Origin: Megaustenia siamemsis
Lineage: Eukaryota > Mollusca > Gastropoda > Stylommatophora > Ariophantidae
NCBI GenBank assembly: GCA_032433765.1
Contig: JAVIAB010000101.1
Span: forward strand, 66,878,640 to 66,942,639
Direction: 5' to 3'
DNA: 64,000 nt
The notes below the pieces were generated by a model. The model made no database searches and was not told the DNA's origin. It was given only the letters and a program-made list of their open reading frames with translations. A program made the position numbers and the translations under genes. Below are positions 22,013 to 32,626 of the stretch, in pieces; the first letter of the stretch is position 1; every line of letters starts with the position of its first letter.

Positions 22013-22579
22013 ATCACAACAATTCAGCGATTGAGTTTCATGTTAATGCTGTAAGGTGTGATAAGAGGAATGGTGACTGGGCTATTGCTGGACTGCCAAT
22101 CTGGTGGTTGCTGGCAGGATCACATCAAAAGTTATGTTTTTTTTTTAATTTCATTTTTATTGTTAATTGAATAACAATTTGGAAAAGGAAAGCATTAATT
22201 TGAAGGCTTTAGTTTGTGTTCCTCTATTGGCACACACACACAAAATGATCCGGTATATGTATAAATAATTTATTAAAATGTGTGTGAGTGAATGTACGAG
22301 ATATTTTATTAATAATTTTCGCAATTACATATCAACGTCATTGGGAGAAACAGCATGCAGTGTTGTACTGACCGTTCCTGTTACCAAGTATTCCAGTGTT
22401 TCTTGCATTCCTGCTCCTCATTTTTATCTCGAACTTCATATTTAACTTCTGTTTTTGTAGTGTTTGTTGATGAACGTGTGTGGTGTGTTAGGTTTTATCT
22501 TTTGTGACGTGGTCAGTTCATTCAATTTGTTGTTACTTTTTTTATATTTGACTGCGTAGTGATGATCCATATCTTCACA
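22013..22579. other. Unannotated left flank of the macro-array
   Basis: AT-rich; no gene or known repeat seen. Confidence 0.45.
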
Positions 22580-23055
22580 TTGTGTCTTTCAAACTTCCGC
22601 CAAACATGCCCCCGACACATTCGATCACTTTGATATCTTTATTAAGTCTGTCGGTAGAAATGGGAGAGTTCATCAGTGCTGGATGTAGGCTATTAACTGT
22701 TGTGTCTTTCAAACTTCCGCCAAACATGCCCCCGACACATTCGATCACTTTGATATCTTTATTAAGTCTGTCGGTAGAAATGGGAGAGTTCATCAGTGCT
22801 GGATGTAGGCTATTAACTGTTGTGTCTTTCAAACTTCCGCCAAACATGCTCCCGACACATTCGATCACTTTGATATCTTTTATTAGTCTGTCGGTAGAAA
22901 TGGGAGAGTTCATCAGTGCTGGATGTAGGCTATTAGCTGTTGTGTCTTTCAAACTTCCGCCAAACATGCTCCCGACACATTCGATCACTTTGATATCTTT
23001 ATTAAGTCTGTCGGTAGAAATGGGAGAGTTCATCAGTGCTGGATGTAGGCTATTA
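22580..23055. repeat. 120-bp satellite block A, 4 units
   Basis: Unit begins TGTGTCTTTCAAACTTCCGC and ends GGATGTAGGCTATTAACTGT. The left edge (22580) joins unrelated sequence. The third unit has TTTTATTAGTCTG in place of TTTATTAAGTCTG, a variant not seen elsewhere. Confidence 0.95.
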
Positions 23056-24936
23056 TAGTCCGTTCAGATTCGTTTGCCGAGATGTTATGATTTATAATTC
23101 AAAAAGTTCTTGATGATTTCACATGATTTTTGGCATACGGTGTTAAAATGTCCATGTCACGAGAACATATGTGTTACTCGATGTCTAGCTATAACGGTTT
23201 TCTTAAAGCGGCGAATTCCTTTGATCTTTGCCCATTTAACTATTATTTTGACCCTAATCAAAATGTTTTACAGTAATCTAGTGCAACGATGACCCATAGG
23301 CGTGTCCATAAAATTTTACTTGGTGGCAAGTATACAAATTTTAAATTATATATAGAACTTTTGTTCGTAGAGTCAATTTGATATAGTTCCATGCTCTTGG
23401 TGTGAGTTTCCCAAATGTTGTCGCTGCCTTTCAAATACGTACATTTAGTTCCTCATCTAAGGAAAGTGTGGCTGTAATAGTGGATCCAAGATAGCTGAAC
23501 TTCTGTACTGACTCAAGCAGGCTTCCATTCAAAGTAATGGTTGTTGGTTTGCTTATAACATATTTTTGATTGCTTGGGTGGTCTTGAACAATAAACTGTT
23601 TAACAAATCAACTAGGAAATTTTGCAAATCAAACTATTTATCTGTAGACTTAATCAGAGTAATGATCATTCAGAATCAGACGAGTCAAATAGGTCGATTA
23701 CTGCTTTCGGCTGAACAAACAACAAACCATCCTTTTTCCAATATTCCTCTTCTTGTCGTAGCACATGATCCTCACATTTTACCCAGTAGTCTTTATTTAT
23801 ATTTGATAGAGTCTGATTTGTAAGTGTCTCAACATCGCATAATTTGAAAGTTTTATCTGTATATGCTACGTGGGTTTTAACTTTTGCCCAAACTAGTTCT
23901 ATAGGATTTAAGTGTGCATGATATGGAGGTAGTCTCAAACATCTATGGCCATGTTCTTGAATTAACTTGTCTATTTTAAATATCTTTGTACGTTGTGTCT
24001 GTTTTACAAGGCTAAGCAATTCGGGTTTCAAGTAGCTGTCGTTAACTTGTATGTGTTCTTTTATGAGCCACGTTTTGATTGCATCTTTTGTACTTGATGA
24101 TGTTGGGATTCTATCTTCTACGTTAACTACGTTATGGTATGAAGCATTGTCCATTATCAGACAAGAAGGTCGATCTAATATTGGAAGGATACTTTTCTCG
24201 ATCCAGTCTTTAAATATGTGCCCATTCATTTCGGAGTGGTAGTCTCTATTGTCTATGGATTTTGAAATGAAAACGAGATGAGCATTCTGCAACAACCCAT
24301 TATGTCTGCTACCTGCATGTGCAACTATCAAACGTTGCCCTTTACTGCTTGGTACTGATCTTTTAATACTTCCATCTGCTAACTGCCATTCCTTTAATGT
24401 TATGCTCAGTAAAATATTTTGCCTTTATATTCATTCTCACATAGACTTGCAGAAGATAATATGGATAGTGCCGCCTCCTTTCTGTAAATATTGAGATTTG
24501 CCTCTGAATTATGACTCGAACTCGAGTCTACGGCCGTGATTTTGACGTCACATAATTTCCGGTTTCGGCTAAAATGTCATTTTGTGCTAAACGGGAAATT
24601 TCATATGTAACATTTCTTTATAAAAATGTATAGTGGAAACATAACTATTTTAGGACGGTGCGCATTCAGCCGTGAAGGTCATGCCTATATGTTAAAGAAT
24701 CAGCTGTGAGATGTAAGCATCTACATAATCCCACCGGTGTTTATAATATCGATTAACTTTTTTTTAATATAGGTTAAATAAGGCATCTTTGAAACTGGAT
24801 CACATTTCTTTGATAAAAAAATATTTTTATAGCGACATTAGTATTCTAAACCTAACTTCAAAAGATCAATGCAAATGAACAATAAGTTTTTGAAAAAAAT
24901 AAATTAATGTCTAGGCAAACGAATGTGAACGGACTA
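23056..24936 (-). mobile_element. IS630/Tc1/mariner-superfamily element, copy 1 (type a)
   Basis: 1,881 bp. The termini TAGTCCGTTCAGATTCGTTT and, inverted at the right, TAGTCCGTTCACATTCGTTT form inverted repeats of about 32 bp with roughly four mismatches. They are flanked by TA target duplications at 23054-23055 and 24937-24938. The TA target and DDE transposase place it in the IS630/Tc1/mariner superfamily. The single coding frame is on the minus strand. Type a markers: ATTTAGTTCC, ATAAACTGTTT, GGCGTGTCC. Confidence 0.93.
23666..24331 (-). CDS. DDE transposase C-terminal part, copy 1
   Basis: A 221-residue frame. The first residue is a TTG codon, and the frame stays open upstream to about 24424, where TAA closes it. 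It belongs to the DDE_3 superfamily endonucleases. The second catalytic aspartate is D61 in LIMDNASYHN and the glutamate is E145 in PYHAHLNPIELVWAKVK. The 83-residue gap between them is far longer than the 34-39 of classical Tc1/mariner and holds an inserted helical-looking segment (SLVKQTQRTKIFKIDKLIQE). The first catalytic aspartate (usually in a DET context) and the N-terminal helix-turn-helix are missing: upstream sequence hits the stop and shows no clear match. Likely inactive as encoded unless an upstream exon is spliced on. The C-terminus ends LFDSSDSE. Confidence 0.85.
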   Translation of the reverse strand: MIVAHAGSRHNGLLQNAHLVFISKSIDNRDYHSEMNGHIFKDWIEKSILPILDRPSCLIMDNASYHNVVNVEDRIPTSSSTKDAIKTWLIKEHIQVNDSYLKPELLSLVKQTQRTKIFKIDKLIQEHGHRCLRLPPYHAHLNPIELVWAKVKTHVAYTDKTFKLCDVETLTNQTLSNINKDYWVKCEDHVLRQEEEYWKKDGLLFVQPKAVIDLFDSSDSE

Positions 24937-25538
24937 TAACTGTTGTGTCTTTCAAACTTCCGCCAAACATGCTCCCGACACATTCGATCACTTTGATATC
25001 TTTATTAAGTCTGTCGGTAGAAATGGGAGAGTTCATCAGTGCTGGATGTAGGCTATTAACTGTTGTGTCTTTCAAACTTCCGCCAAACATGCCCCCGACA
25101 CATTCGATCACTTTGATATCTTTATTAAGTCTGTCGGTAGAAATGGGAGAGTTCATCAGTGCTGGATGTAGGCTATTAACTGTTGTGTCTTTCAAACTTC
25201 CGCCAAACATGCTCCCGACACATTCGATCACTTTGATATCTTTATTAAGTCTGTCGGTAGAAATGGGAGAGTTCATCAGTGCTGGATGTAGGCTATTAGC
25301 TGTTGTGTCTTTCAAACTTCCGCCAAACATGCTCCCGACACATTCGATCACTTTGATATCTTTATTAAGTCTGTCGGTAGAAATGGGAGAGTTCATCAGT
25401 GCCGGATGTAGGCTATTAACTGTTGTGTCTTTCAAACTTCCGCCAAACATGCCCCCGACACATTCGATCACTTTGATATCTTTATTAAGTCTGTCGGTAG
25501 AAATGGGAGAGTTCATCAGTGCTGGATGTAGGCTATTA
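24937..25538. repeat. 120-bp satellite block B, 5 units
   Basis: Ordered unit variants are CTCCC, CCCCC, CTCCC (ending TTAGCTG), CTCCC (with GCCGGATG) and CCCCC. Block C has exactly the same order, so B and C are duplicates. Confidence 0.95.
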
Positions 25539-27418
25539 TAGTCCGTTCAGATTCGTTTGCCGAGATGTTATGATTTATAATTCAAAAAGTTCTTGATGAT
25601 TTCACATGATTTTTGGCATACGGTGTTAAAATGTCCATGTCACGAGAACATATGTGTTACTCGATGTCTAGCTATAACGGTTTTCTTAAAGCGGCGAATT
25701 CCTTTGATCTTTGCCCATTTAACTATTATTTTGACCCTAATCAAAATGTTTTACAGTAATCTAGTGCAACGATGACCCATAGGCGTGTCCATAAAATTTT
25801 ACTTGGTGGCAAGTATACAAATTTTAAATTATATATAGAACTTTTGTTCGTAGAGTCAATTTGATATAGTTCCATGCTCTTGGTGTGAGTTTCCCAAATG
25901 TTGTCGCTGCCTTTCAAATACGTACATTAAGTTCCTCATCTAAGGAAAGTGTGGCTGTAATTGTGGATCCAAGATAGCTGAACTTCTGTACTGATTCAAG
26001 CAGGCTTCCATTCAAAGTAATGGTTGTTGGTTTGCTTATAACATATTTTTGATTGCTTGGGTGGTCTTGAACAATAGTTTGTTTAACAAATCAACTAGGA
26101 AATTTTGCAAATCAAACTATTTATCTGTAGACTTAATCAGAGTAATGATCATTCAGAATCAGACGAGTCAAATAGGTCGATTACTGCTTTCGGCTGAACA
26201 AACAACAAACCATCCTTTTTCAATATTCCTCTTCTTGTCGTAGCACATGATCCTCACATTTTACCCAGTAGTCTTTATTTATATTTGATAGAGTCTGATT
26301 TGTAAGTGTCTCAACATCGCATAATTTGAAAGTTTTATCTGTATATGCTACGTGGGTTTTAACTTTTGCCCAAACTAGTTCTATAGGATTTAAGTGTGCA
26401 TGATATGGAGGTAGTCTCAAACATCTATGGCCATGTTCTTGAATTAACTTGTCTATTTTAAATATCTTTGTACGTTGTGTCTGTTTTACAAGGCTAAGCA
26501 ATTCGGGTTTCAAGTAGCTGTCGTTAACTTGTATGTGTTCTTTTATGAGCCACGTTTTGATTGCATCTTTTGTACTTGATGATGTTGGGATTCTATCTTC
26601 TACGTTAACTACGTTATGGTATGAAGCATTGTCCATTATCAGACAAGAAGGTCGATCTAATATTGGAAGGATACTTTTCTCGATCCAGTCTTTAAATATG
26701 TGCCCATTCATTTCGGAGTGGTAGTCTCTATTGTCTATGGATTTTGAAATGAAAACGAGATGAGCATTCTGCAACAACCCATTATGTCTGCTACCTGCAT
26801 GTGCAACTATCAAACGTTGCCCTTTACTGCTTGGTACTGATCTTTTAATACTTCCATCTGCTAACTGCCATTCCTTTAATGTTATGCTCAGTAAAATATT
26901 TTGCCTTTATATTCATTCTCACATAGACTTGCAGAAGATAATATGGATAGTGCCGCCTCCTTTCTGTAAATATTGAGATTTGCCTCTGAATTATGACTCG
27001 AACTCGAGTCTACGGCCGTGATTTTGACGTCACATAATTTCCGGTTTCGGCTAAAATGTCATTTTGTGCTAAACGGGAAATTTCATATGTAACATTTCTT
27101 TATAAAAATGTATAGTGGAAACATAACTATTTTAGGACGGTGCGCATTCAGCCGTGAAGGTCATGCCTATATGTTAAAGAATCAGCTGTGAGATGTAAGC
27201 ATCTACATAATCCCACCGGTGTTTATAATATCGATTAACTTTTTTTTAATATAGGTTAAATAAGGCATCTTTGAAACTGGATCACATTTCTTTGATAAAA
27301 AAATATTTTTATAGCGACATTAGTATTCTAAACCTAACTTCAAAAGATCAATGCAAATGAACAATAAGTTTTTGAAAAAAATAAATTAATGTCTAGGCAA
27401 ACGAATGTGAACGGACTA
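25539..27418 (-). mobile_element. Same transposon, copy 2 (type b)
   Basis: 1,880 bp, with TA duplications at 25537-25538 and 27419-27420. Type b markers shared only with copy 5: ACATTAAGTTCC, GATTCAAGC, AATTGTGGATCC and AATAGTTTGTTT. One C is missing at about 26220 (CCTTTTTCAATATT versus CCTTTTTCCAATATT), which accounts for the 1-bp shorter length. Confidence 0.93.
26220..26813 (-). pseudogene. Transposase C-terminal part, copy 2, frameshifted
   Basis: Identical to copy 1 up to VLRQEEEY, where the 1-bp deletion shifts the frame and removes the last 24 or so residues. This is the only one of the six frames that is broken relative to the others. Confidence 0.88.
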
Positions 27419-28020
27419 TAACTGTTGTGTCTTTCAAACTTCCGCCAAACATGCTCCCGACACATTCGATCACTTTGATATCTTTATTAAGTCTGTCGGT
27501 AGAAATGGGAGAGTTCATCAGTGCTGGATGTAGGCTATTAACTGTTGTGTCTTTCAAACTTCCGCCAAACATGCCCCCGACACATTCGATCACTTTGATA
27601 TCTTTATTAAGTCTGTCGGTAGAAATGGGAGAGTTCATCAGTGCTGGATGTAGGCTATTAACTGTTGTGTCTTTCAAACTTCCGCCAAACATGCTCCCGA
27701 CACATTCGATCACTTTGATATCTTTATTAAGTCTGTCGGTAGAAATGGGAGAGTTCATCAGTGCTGGATGTAGGCTATTAGCTGTTGTGTCTTTCAAACT
27801 TCCGCCAAACATGCTCCCGACACATTCGATCACTTTGATATCTTTATTAAGTCTGTCGGTAGAAATGGGAGAGTTCATCAGTGCCGGATGTAGGCTATTA
27901 ACTGTTGTGTCTTTCAAACTTCCGCCAAACATGCCCCCGACACATTCGATCACTTTGATATCTTTATTAAGTCTGTCGGTAGAAATGGGAGAGTTCATCA
28001 GTGCTGGATGTAGGCTATTA
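27419..28020. repeat. 120-bp satellite block C, 5 units
   Basis: Same variant order as block B, including the diagnostic GCCGGATG unit in fourth position. Confidence 0.95.
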
Positions 28021-29901
28021 TAGTCCGTTCAGATTCGTTTGCCGAGATGTTATGATTTATAATTCAAAAAGTTCTTGATGATTTCACATGATTTTTGGCA
28101 TACGGTGTTAAAATGTCCATGTCACGAGAACATATGTGTTACTCGATGTCTAGCTATAACGGTTTTCTTAAAGCGGCGAATTCCTTTGATCTTTGCCCAT
28201 TTAACTATTATTTTGACCCTAATCAAAATGTTTTACAGTAATCTAGTGCAACGATGACCCATAGGCGTGTCCATAAAATTTTACTTGGTGGCAAGTATAC
28301 AAATTTTAAATTATATATAGAACTTTTGTTCGTAGAGTCAATTTGATATAGTTCCATGCTCTTGGTGTGAGTTTCCCAAATGTTGTCGCTGCCTTTCAAA
28401 TACGTACATTTAGTTCCTCATCTAAGGAAAGTGTGGCTGTAATAGTGGATCCAAGATAGCTGAACTTCTGTACTGACTCAAGCAGGCTTCCATTCAAAGT
28501 AATGGTTGTTGGTTTGCTTATAACATATTTTTGATTGCTTGGGTGGTCTTGAACAATAAACTGTTTAACAAATCAACTAGGAAATTTTGCAAATCAAACT
28601 ATTTATCTGTAGACTTAATCAGAGTAATGATCATTCAGAATCAGACGAGTCAAATAGGTCGATTACTGCTTTCGGCTGAACAAACAACAAACCATCCTTT
28701 TTCCAATATTCCTCTTCTTGTCGTAGCACATGATCCTCACATTTTACCCAGTAGTCTTTATTTATATTTGATAGAGTCTGATTTGTAAGTGTCTCAACAT
28801 CGCATAATTTGAAAGTTTTATCTGTATATGCTACGTGTCCTTTAACTTTTGCCCAAACTAGTTCTATAGGATTTAAGTGTGCATGATATGGAGGTAGTCT
28901 CAAACATCTATGGCCATGTTCTTGAATTAACTTGTCTATTTTAAATATCTTTGTACGTTGTGTCTGTTTTACAAGGCTAAGCAATTCGGGTTTCAAGTAG
29001 CTGTCGTTAACTTGTATGTGTTCTTTTATGAGCCACGTTTTGATTGCATCTTTTGTACTTGATGATGTTGGGATTCTATCTTCTACGTTAACTACGTTAT
29101 GGTATGAAGCATTGTCCATTATCAGACAAGAAGGTCGATCTAATATTGGAAGGATACTTTTCTCGATCCAGTCTTTAAATATGTGCCCATTCATTTCGGA
29201 GTGGTAGTCTCTATTGTCTATGGATTTTGAAATGAAAACGAGATGAGCATTCTGCAACAACCCATTATGTCTGCTACCTGCATGTGCAACTATCAAACGT
29301 TGCCCTTTACTGCTTGGTACTGATCTTTTAATACTTCCATCTGCTAACTGCCATTCCTTTAATGTTATGCTCAGTAAAATATTTTGCCTTTATATTCATT
29401 CTCACATAGACTTGCAGAAGATAATATGGATAGTGCCGCCTCCTTTCTGTAAATATTGAGATTTGCCTCTGAATTATGACTCGAACTCGAGTCTACGGCC
29501 GTGATTTTGACGTCACATAATTTCCGGTTTCGGCTAAAATGTCATTTTGTGCTAAACGGGAAATTTCATATGTAACATTTCTTTATAAAAATGTATAGTG
29601 GAAACATAACTATTTTAGGACGGTGCGCATTCAGCCGTGAAGGTCATGCCTATATGTTAAAGAATCAGCTGTGAGATGTAAGCATCTACATAATCCCACC
29701 GGTGTTTATAATATCGATTAACTTTTTTTTAATATAGGTTAAATAAGGCATCTTTGAAACTGGATCACATTTCTTTGATAAAAAAATATTTTTATAGCGA
29801 CATTAGTATTCTAAACCTAACTTCAAAAGATCAATGCAAATGAACAATAAGTTTTTGAAAAAAATAAATTAATGTCTAGGCAAACGAATGTGAACGGACT
29901 A
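28021..29901 (-). mobile_element. Same transposon, copy 3 (type a)
   Basis: 1,881 bp, TA duplications at 28019-28020 and 29902-29903. It carries the same markers as copy 1, apart from a cluster of three adjacent substitutions at about 28838 (ACGTGTCCTTTAAC for ACGTGGGTTTTAAC). Confidence 0.93.
28631..29296 (-). CDS. Transposase C-terminal part, copy 3
   Basis: 221 residues. D61 and E145 are retained. The clustered substitution changes KTHVAY to KGHVAY just after the catalytic glutamate region. The upstream stop is the same as in copy 1. Confidence 0.85.
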   Translation of the reverse strand: MIVAHAGSRHNGLLQNAHLVFISKSIDNRDYHSEMNGHIFKDWIEKSILPILDRPSCLIMDNASYHNVVNVEDRIPTSSSTKDAIKTWLIKEHIQVNDSYLKPELLSLVKQTQRTKIFKIDKLIQEHGHRCLRLPPYHAHLNPIELVWAKVKGHVAYTDKTFKLCDVETLTNQTLSNINKDYWVKCEDHVLRQEEEYWKKDGLLFVQPKAVIDLFDSSDSE

Positions 29902-30383
29902 TAACTGTTGTGTCTTTCAAACTTCCGCCAAACATGCTCCCAACACATTCGATCACTTTGATATCTTTATTAAGTCTGTCGGTAGAAATGGGAGAGTTCA
30001 TCAGTGCTGGATGTAGGCTATTAACTGTTGTGTCTTTCAAACTTCCGCCAAACATGCTCCCGACACATTCGATCACTTTGATATCTTTATTAAGTCTGTC
30101 GGTAGAAATGGGAGAGTTCATCAGTGCTGGATGTAGGCTATTAACTGTTGTGTCTTTCAAACTTCCGCCAAACATGCTCCCGACACATTCGATCACTTTG
30201 ATATCTTTATTAAGTCTGTCGGTAGAAATGGGAGAGTTCATCAGTGCTGGATGTAGGCTATTAACTGTTGTGTCTTTCAAACTTCCGCCAAACATGCCCC
30301 CGACACATTCGATCACTTTGATATCTTTATTAAGTCTGTCGGTAGAAATGGGAGAGTTCATCAGTGCTGGATGTAGGCTATTA
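29902..30383. repeat. 120-bp satellite block D, 4 units
   Basis: Unit variants CTCCC (with CAACACATTC), CTCCC, CTCCC, CCCCC. The block is one unit shorter than B and C. Confidence 0.95.
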
Positions 30384-32264
30384 TAGTCCGTTCAGATTCG
30401 TTTGCCGAGATGTTATGATTTATAATTCAAAAAGTTCTTGATGATTTCACATGATTTTTGGTATACGGTGTTAAAATGTCCATGTCACGAGAACATATGT
30501 GTTACTCGATGTCTAGCTATAACGGTTTTCTTAAAGCGGCGAATTCCTTTGATCTTTGCCCATTTAACTATTATTTTGACCCTAATCAAAATATTTTACA
30601 GTAATCTAGTGCAACGATGACCCATAGTCGTCTCCATAAAATTTTACTTGGTGGCAAGTATACAAATTTTAAATTATATATAGAACTTTTGTTCGTAGAG
30701 TCAATTTGATATAGTTCCATGCTCTTGGTGTGAGTTTCCCAAATGTTGTCGCTGCCTTTCAAATACGTACATTTAGTTCCTCATCTAAGGAAAGTGTGGC
30801 TGTAATAGTGGATCCAAGATAGCTGAACTTCTGTACTGACTCAAGCAGGCTTCCATTCAAAGTAATGGTTGTTGGTTTGCTTATAACATATTTTTGATTG
30901 CTTGGGTGGTCTTGAACAATAAACTGTTTAACAAATCAACTAGGAAATTTTGCAAATCAAACTATTTATCGGTAGACTTAATCAGAGTAATGATCATTCA
31001 GAATCAGACGAGTCAAATAGGTTGATTACTGCTTTCGGCTGAACAAACAACAAACCATCCTTTTTCCAATATTCCTCTTCTTGTCGTAGCACATGATCCT
31101 CACATTTTACCCAGTAGTCTTTATTTATATTTGATAGAGTCTGATTTGTAAGTGTCTCAACATCGCATAATTTGAAAGTTTTATTTGTATATGCTACGTG
31201 GGTTTTAACTTTTGCCCAAACTAGTTCTATAGGATTTAAGTGTGCATGATATGGAGGTAGTCTCAAACATCTATGGCCATGTTCTTGAATTAACTTGTCT
31301 ATTTTAAATATCTTTGTACGTTGTGTCTGTTTTACAAGGCTAAGCAATTCGGGTTTCAAGTAGCTGTCGTTAACTTGTATGTGTTCTTTTATGAGCCACG
31401 TTTTGATTGCATCTTTTGTACTTGATGATGTTGGGATTCTATCTTCTACGTTAACTACGTTATGGTATGAAGCATTGTCCATTATCAGACAAGAAGGTCG
31501 ATCTAATATTGGAAGGATACTTTTCTCGATCCAGTCTTTAAATATGTGCCCATTCATTTCGGAGTGGTAGTCTCTATTGTCTATGGATTTTGAAATGAAA
31601 ACGAGATGAGCATTCTGCAACAACCCATTATGTCTGCTACCTGCATGTGCAACTATCAAACGTTGCCCTTTACTGCTTGGTACTGATCTTTTAATACTTC
31701 CATCTGCTAACTGCCATTCCTTTAATGTTATGCTCAGTAAAATATTTTGCCTTTATATTCATTCTCACATAGACTTGCAGAAGATAATATGGATAGTGCC
31801 GCCTCCTTTCTGTAAATATTGAGATTTGCCTCTGAATTATGACTCGAACTCGAGTCTACGGCCGTGATTTTGACGTCACATAATTTCCGGTTTCGGCTAA
31901 AATGTCATTTTGTGCTAAACGGGAAATTTCATATGTAACATTTCTTTATAAAAATGTATAGTGGAAACATAACTATTTTAGGACGGTGCGCATTCAGCCG
32001 TGAAGGTCATGCCTATATGTTAAAGAATCAGCTGTGAGATGTAAGCATCTACATAATCCCGCCGGTGTTTATAATATCGATTAACTTTTTTTTAATATAG
32101 GTTAAATAAGGCATCTTTGAAACTGGATCACATTTCTTTGATAAAAAAATATTTTTATAGCGACATTAGTATTCTAAACCTAACTTCAAAAGATCAATGC
32201 AAATGAACAATAAGTTTTTGAAAAAAATAAATTAATGTCTAGGCAAACGAATGTGAACGGACTA
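30384..32264 (-). mobile_element. Same transposon, copy 4 (type c)
   Basis: 1,881 bp, TA duplications at 30382-30383 and 32265-32266. Type c markers shared only with copy 6: AATATTTTACAG, TAGTCGTCTCCAT, TTTATTTGTATATG, TATCGGTAGAC and CCCGCCGG. Confidence 0.93.
30994..31659 (-). CDS. Transposase C-terminal part, copy 4
   Basis: 221 residues with D61 and E145. Differs from copy 1 by AYTNKT (D to N) and, uniquely, VINLFDSS (D to N) near the C-terminus. Confidence 0.85.
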   Translation of the reverse strand: MIVAHAGSRHNGLLQNAHLVFISKSIDNRDYHSEMNGHIFKDWIEKSILPILDRPSCLIMDNASYHNVVNVEDRIPTSSSTKDAIKTWLIKEHIQVNDSYLKPELLSLVKQTQRTKIFKIDKLIQEHGHRCLRLPPYHAHLNPIELVWAKVKTHVAYTNKTFKLCDVETLTNQTLSNINKDYWVKCEDHVLRQEEEYWKKDGLLFVQPKAVINLFDSSDSE

Positions 32265-32626
32265 TAACTGTTGTGTCTTTCAAACTTCCGCCAAACATGC
32301 TCCCGACACATTCGATCACTTTGATATCTTTATTAAGTCTGTCGGTAGAAATGGGAGAGTTCATCAGTGCTGGATGTAGGCTATTAGCTGTTGTGTCTTT
32401 CAAACTTCCGCCAAACATGCTCCCGACACATTCGATCACTTTGATATCTTTATTAAGTCTGTCGGTAGAAATGGGAGAGTTCATCAGTGCTGGATGTAGG
32501 CTATTAACTGTTGTGTCTTTCAAACTTCCGCCAAACATGCCCCCGACACATTCGATCACTTTGATATCTTTATTAAGTCTGTCGGTAGAAATGGGAGAGT
32601 TCATCAGTGCTGGATGTAGGCTATTA
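32265..32626. repeat. 120-bp satellite block E, 3 units
   Basis: Variants CTCCC (TTAGCTG), CTCCC, CCCCC. Confidence 0.95.

Noticed and set aside
22575..23058. Protein-coding gene from the 120-bp repeats
   Set aside because: Frames are open on both strands over satellite blocks of varying copy number, with replacement changes between units and no start or promoter context.
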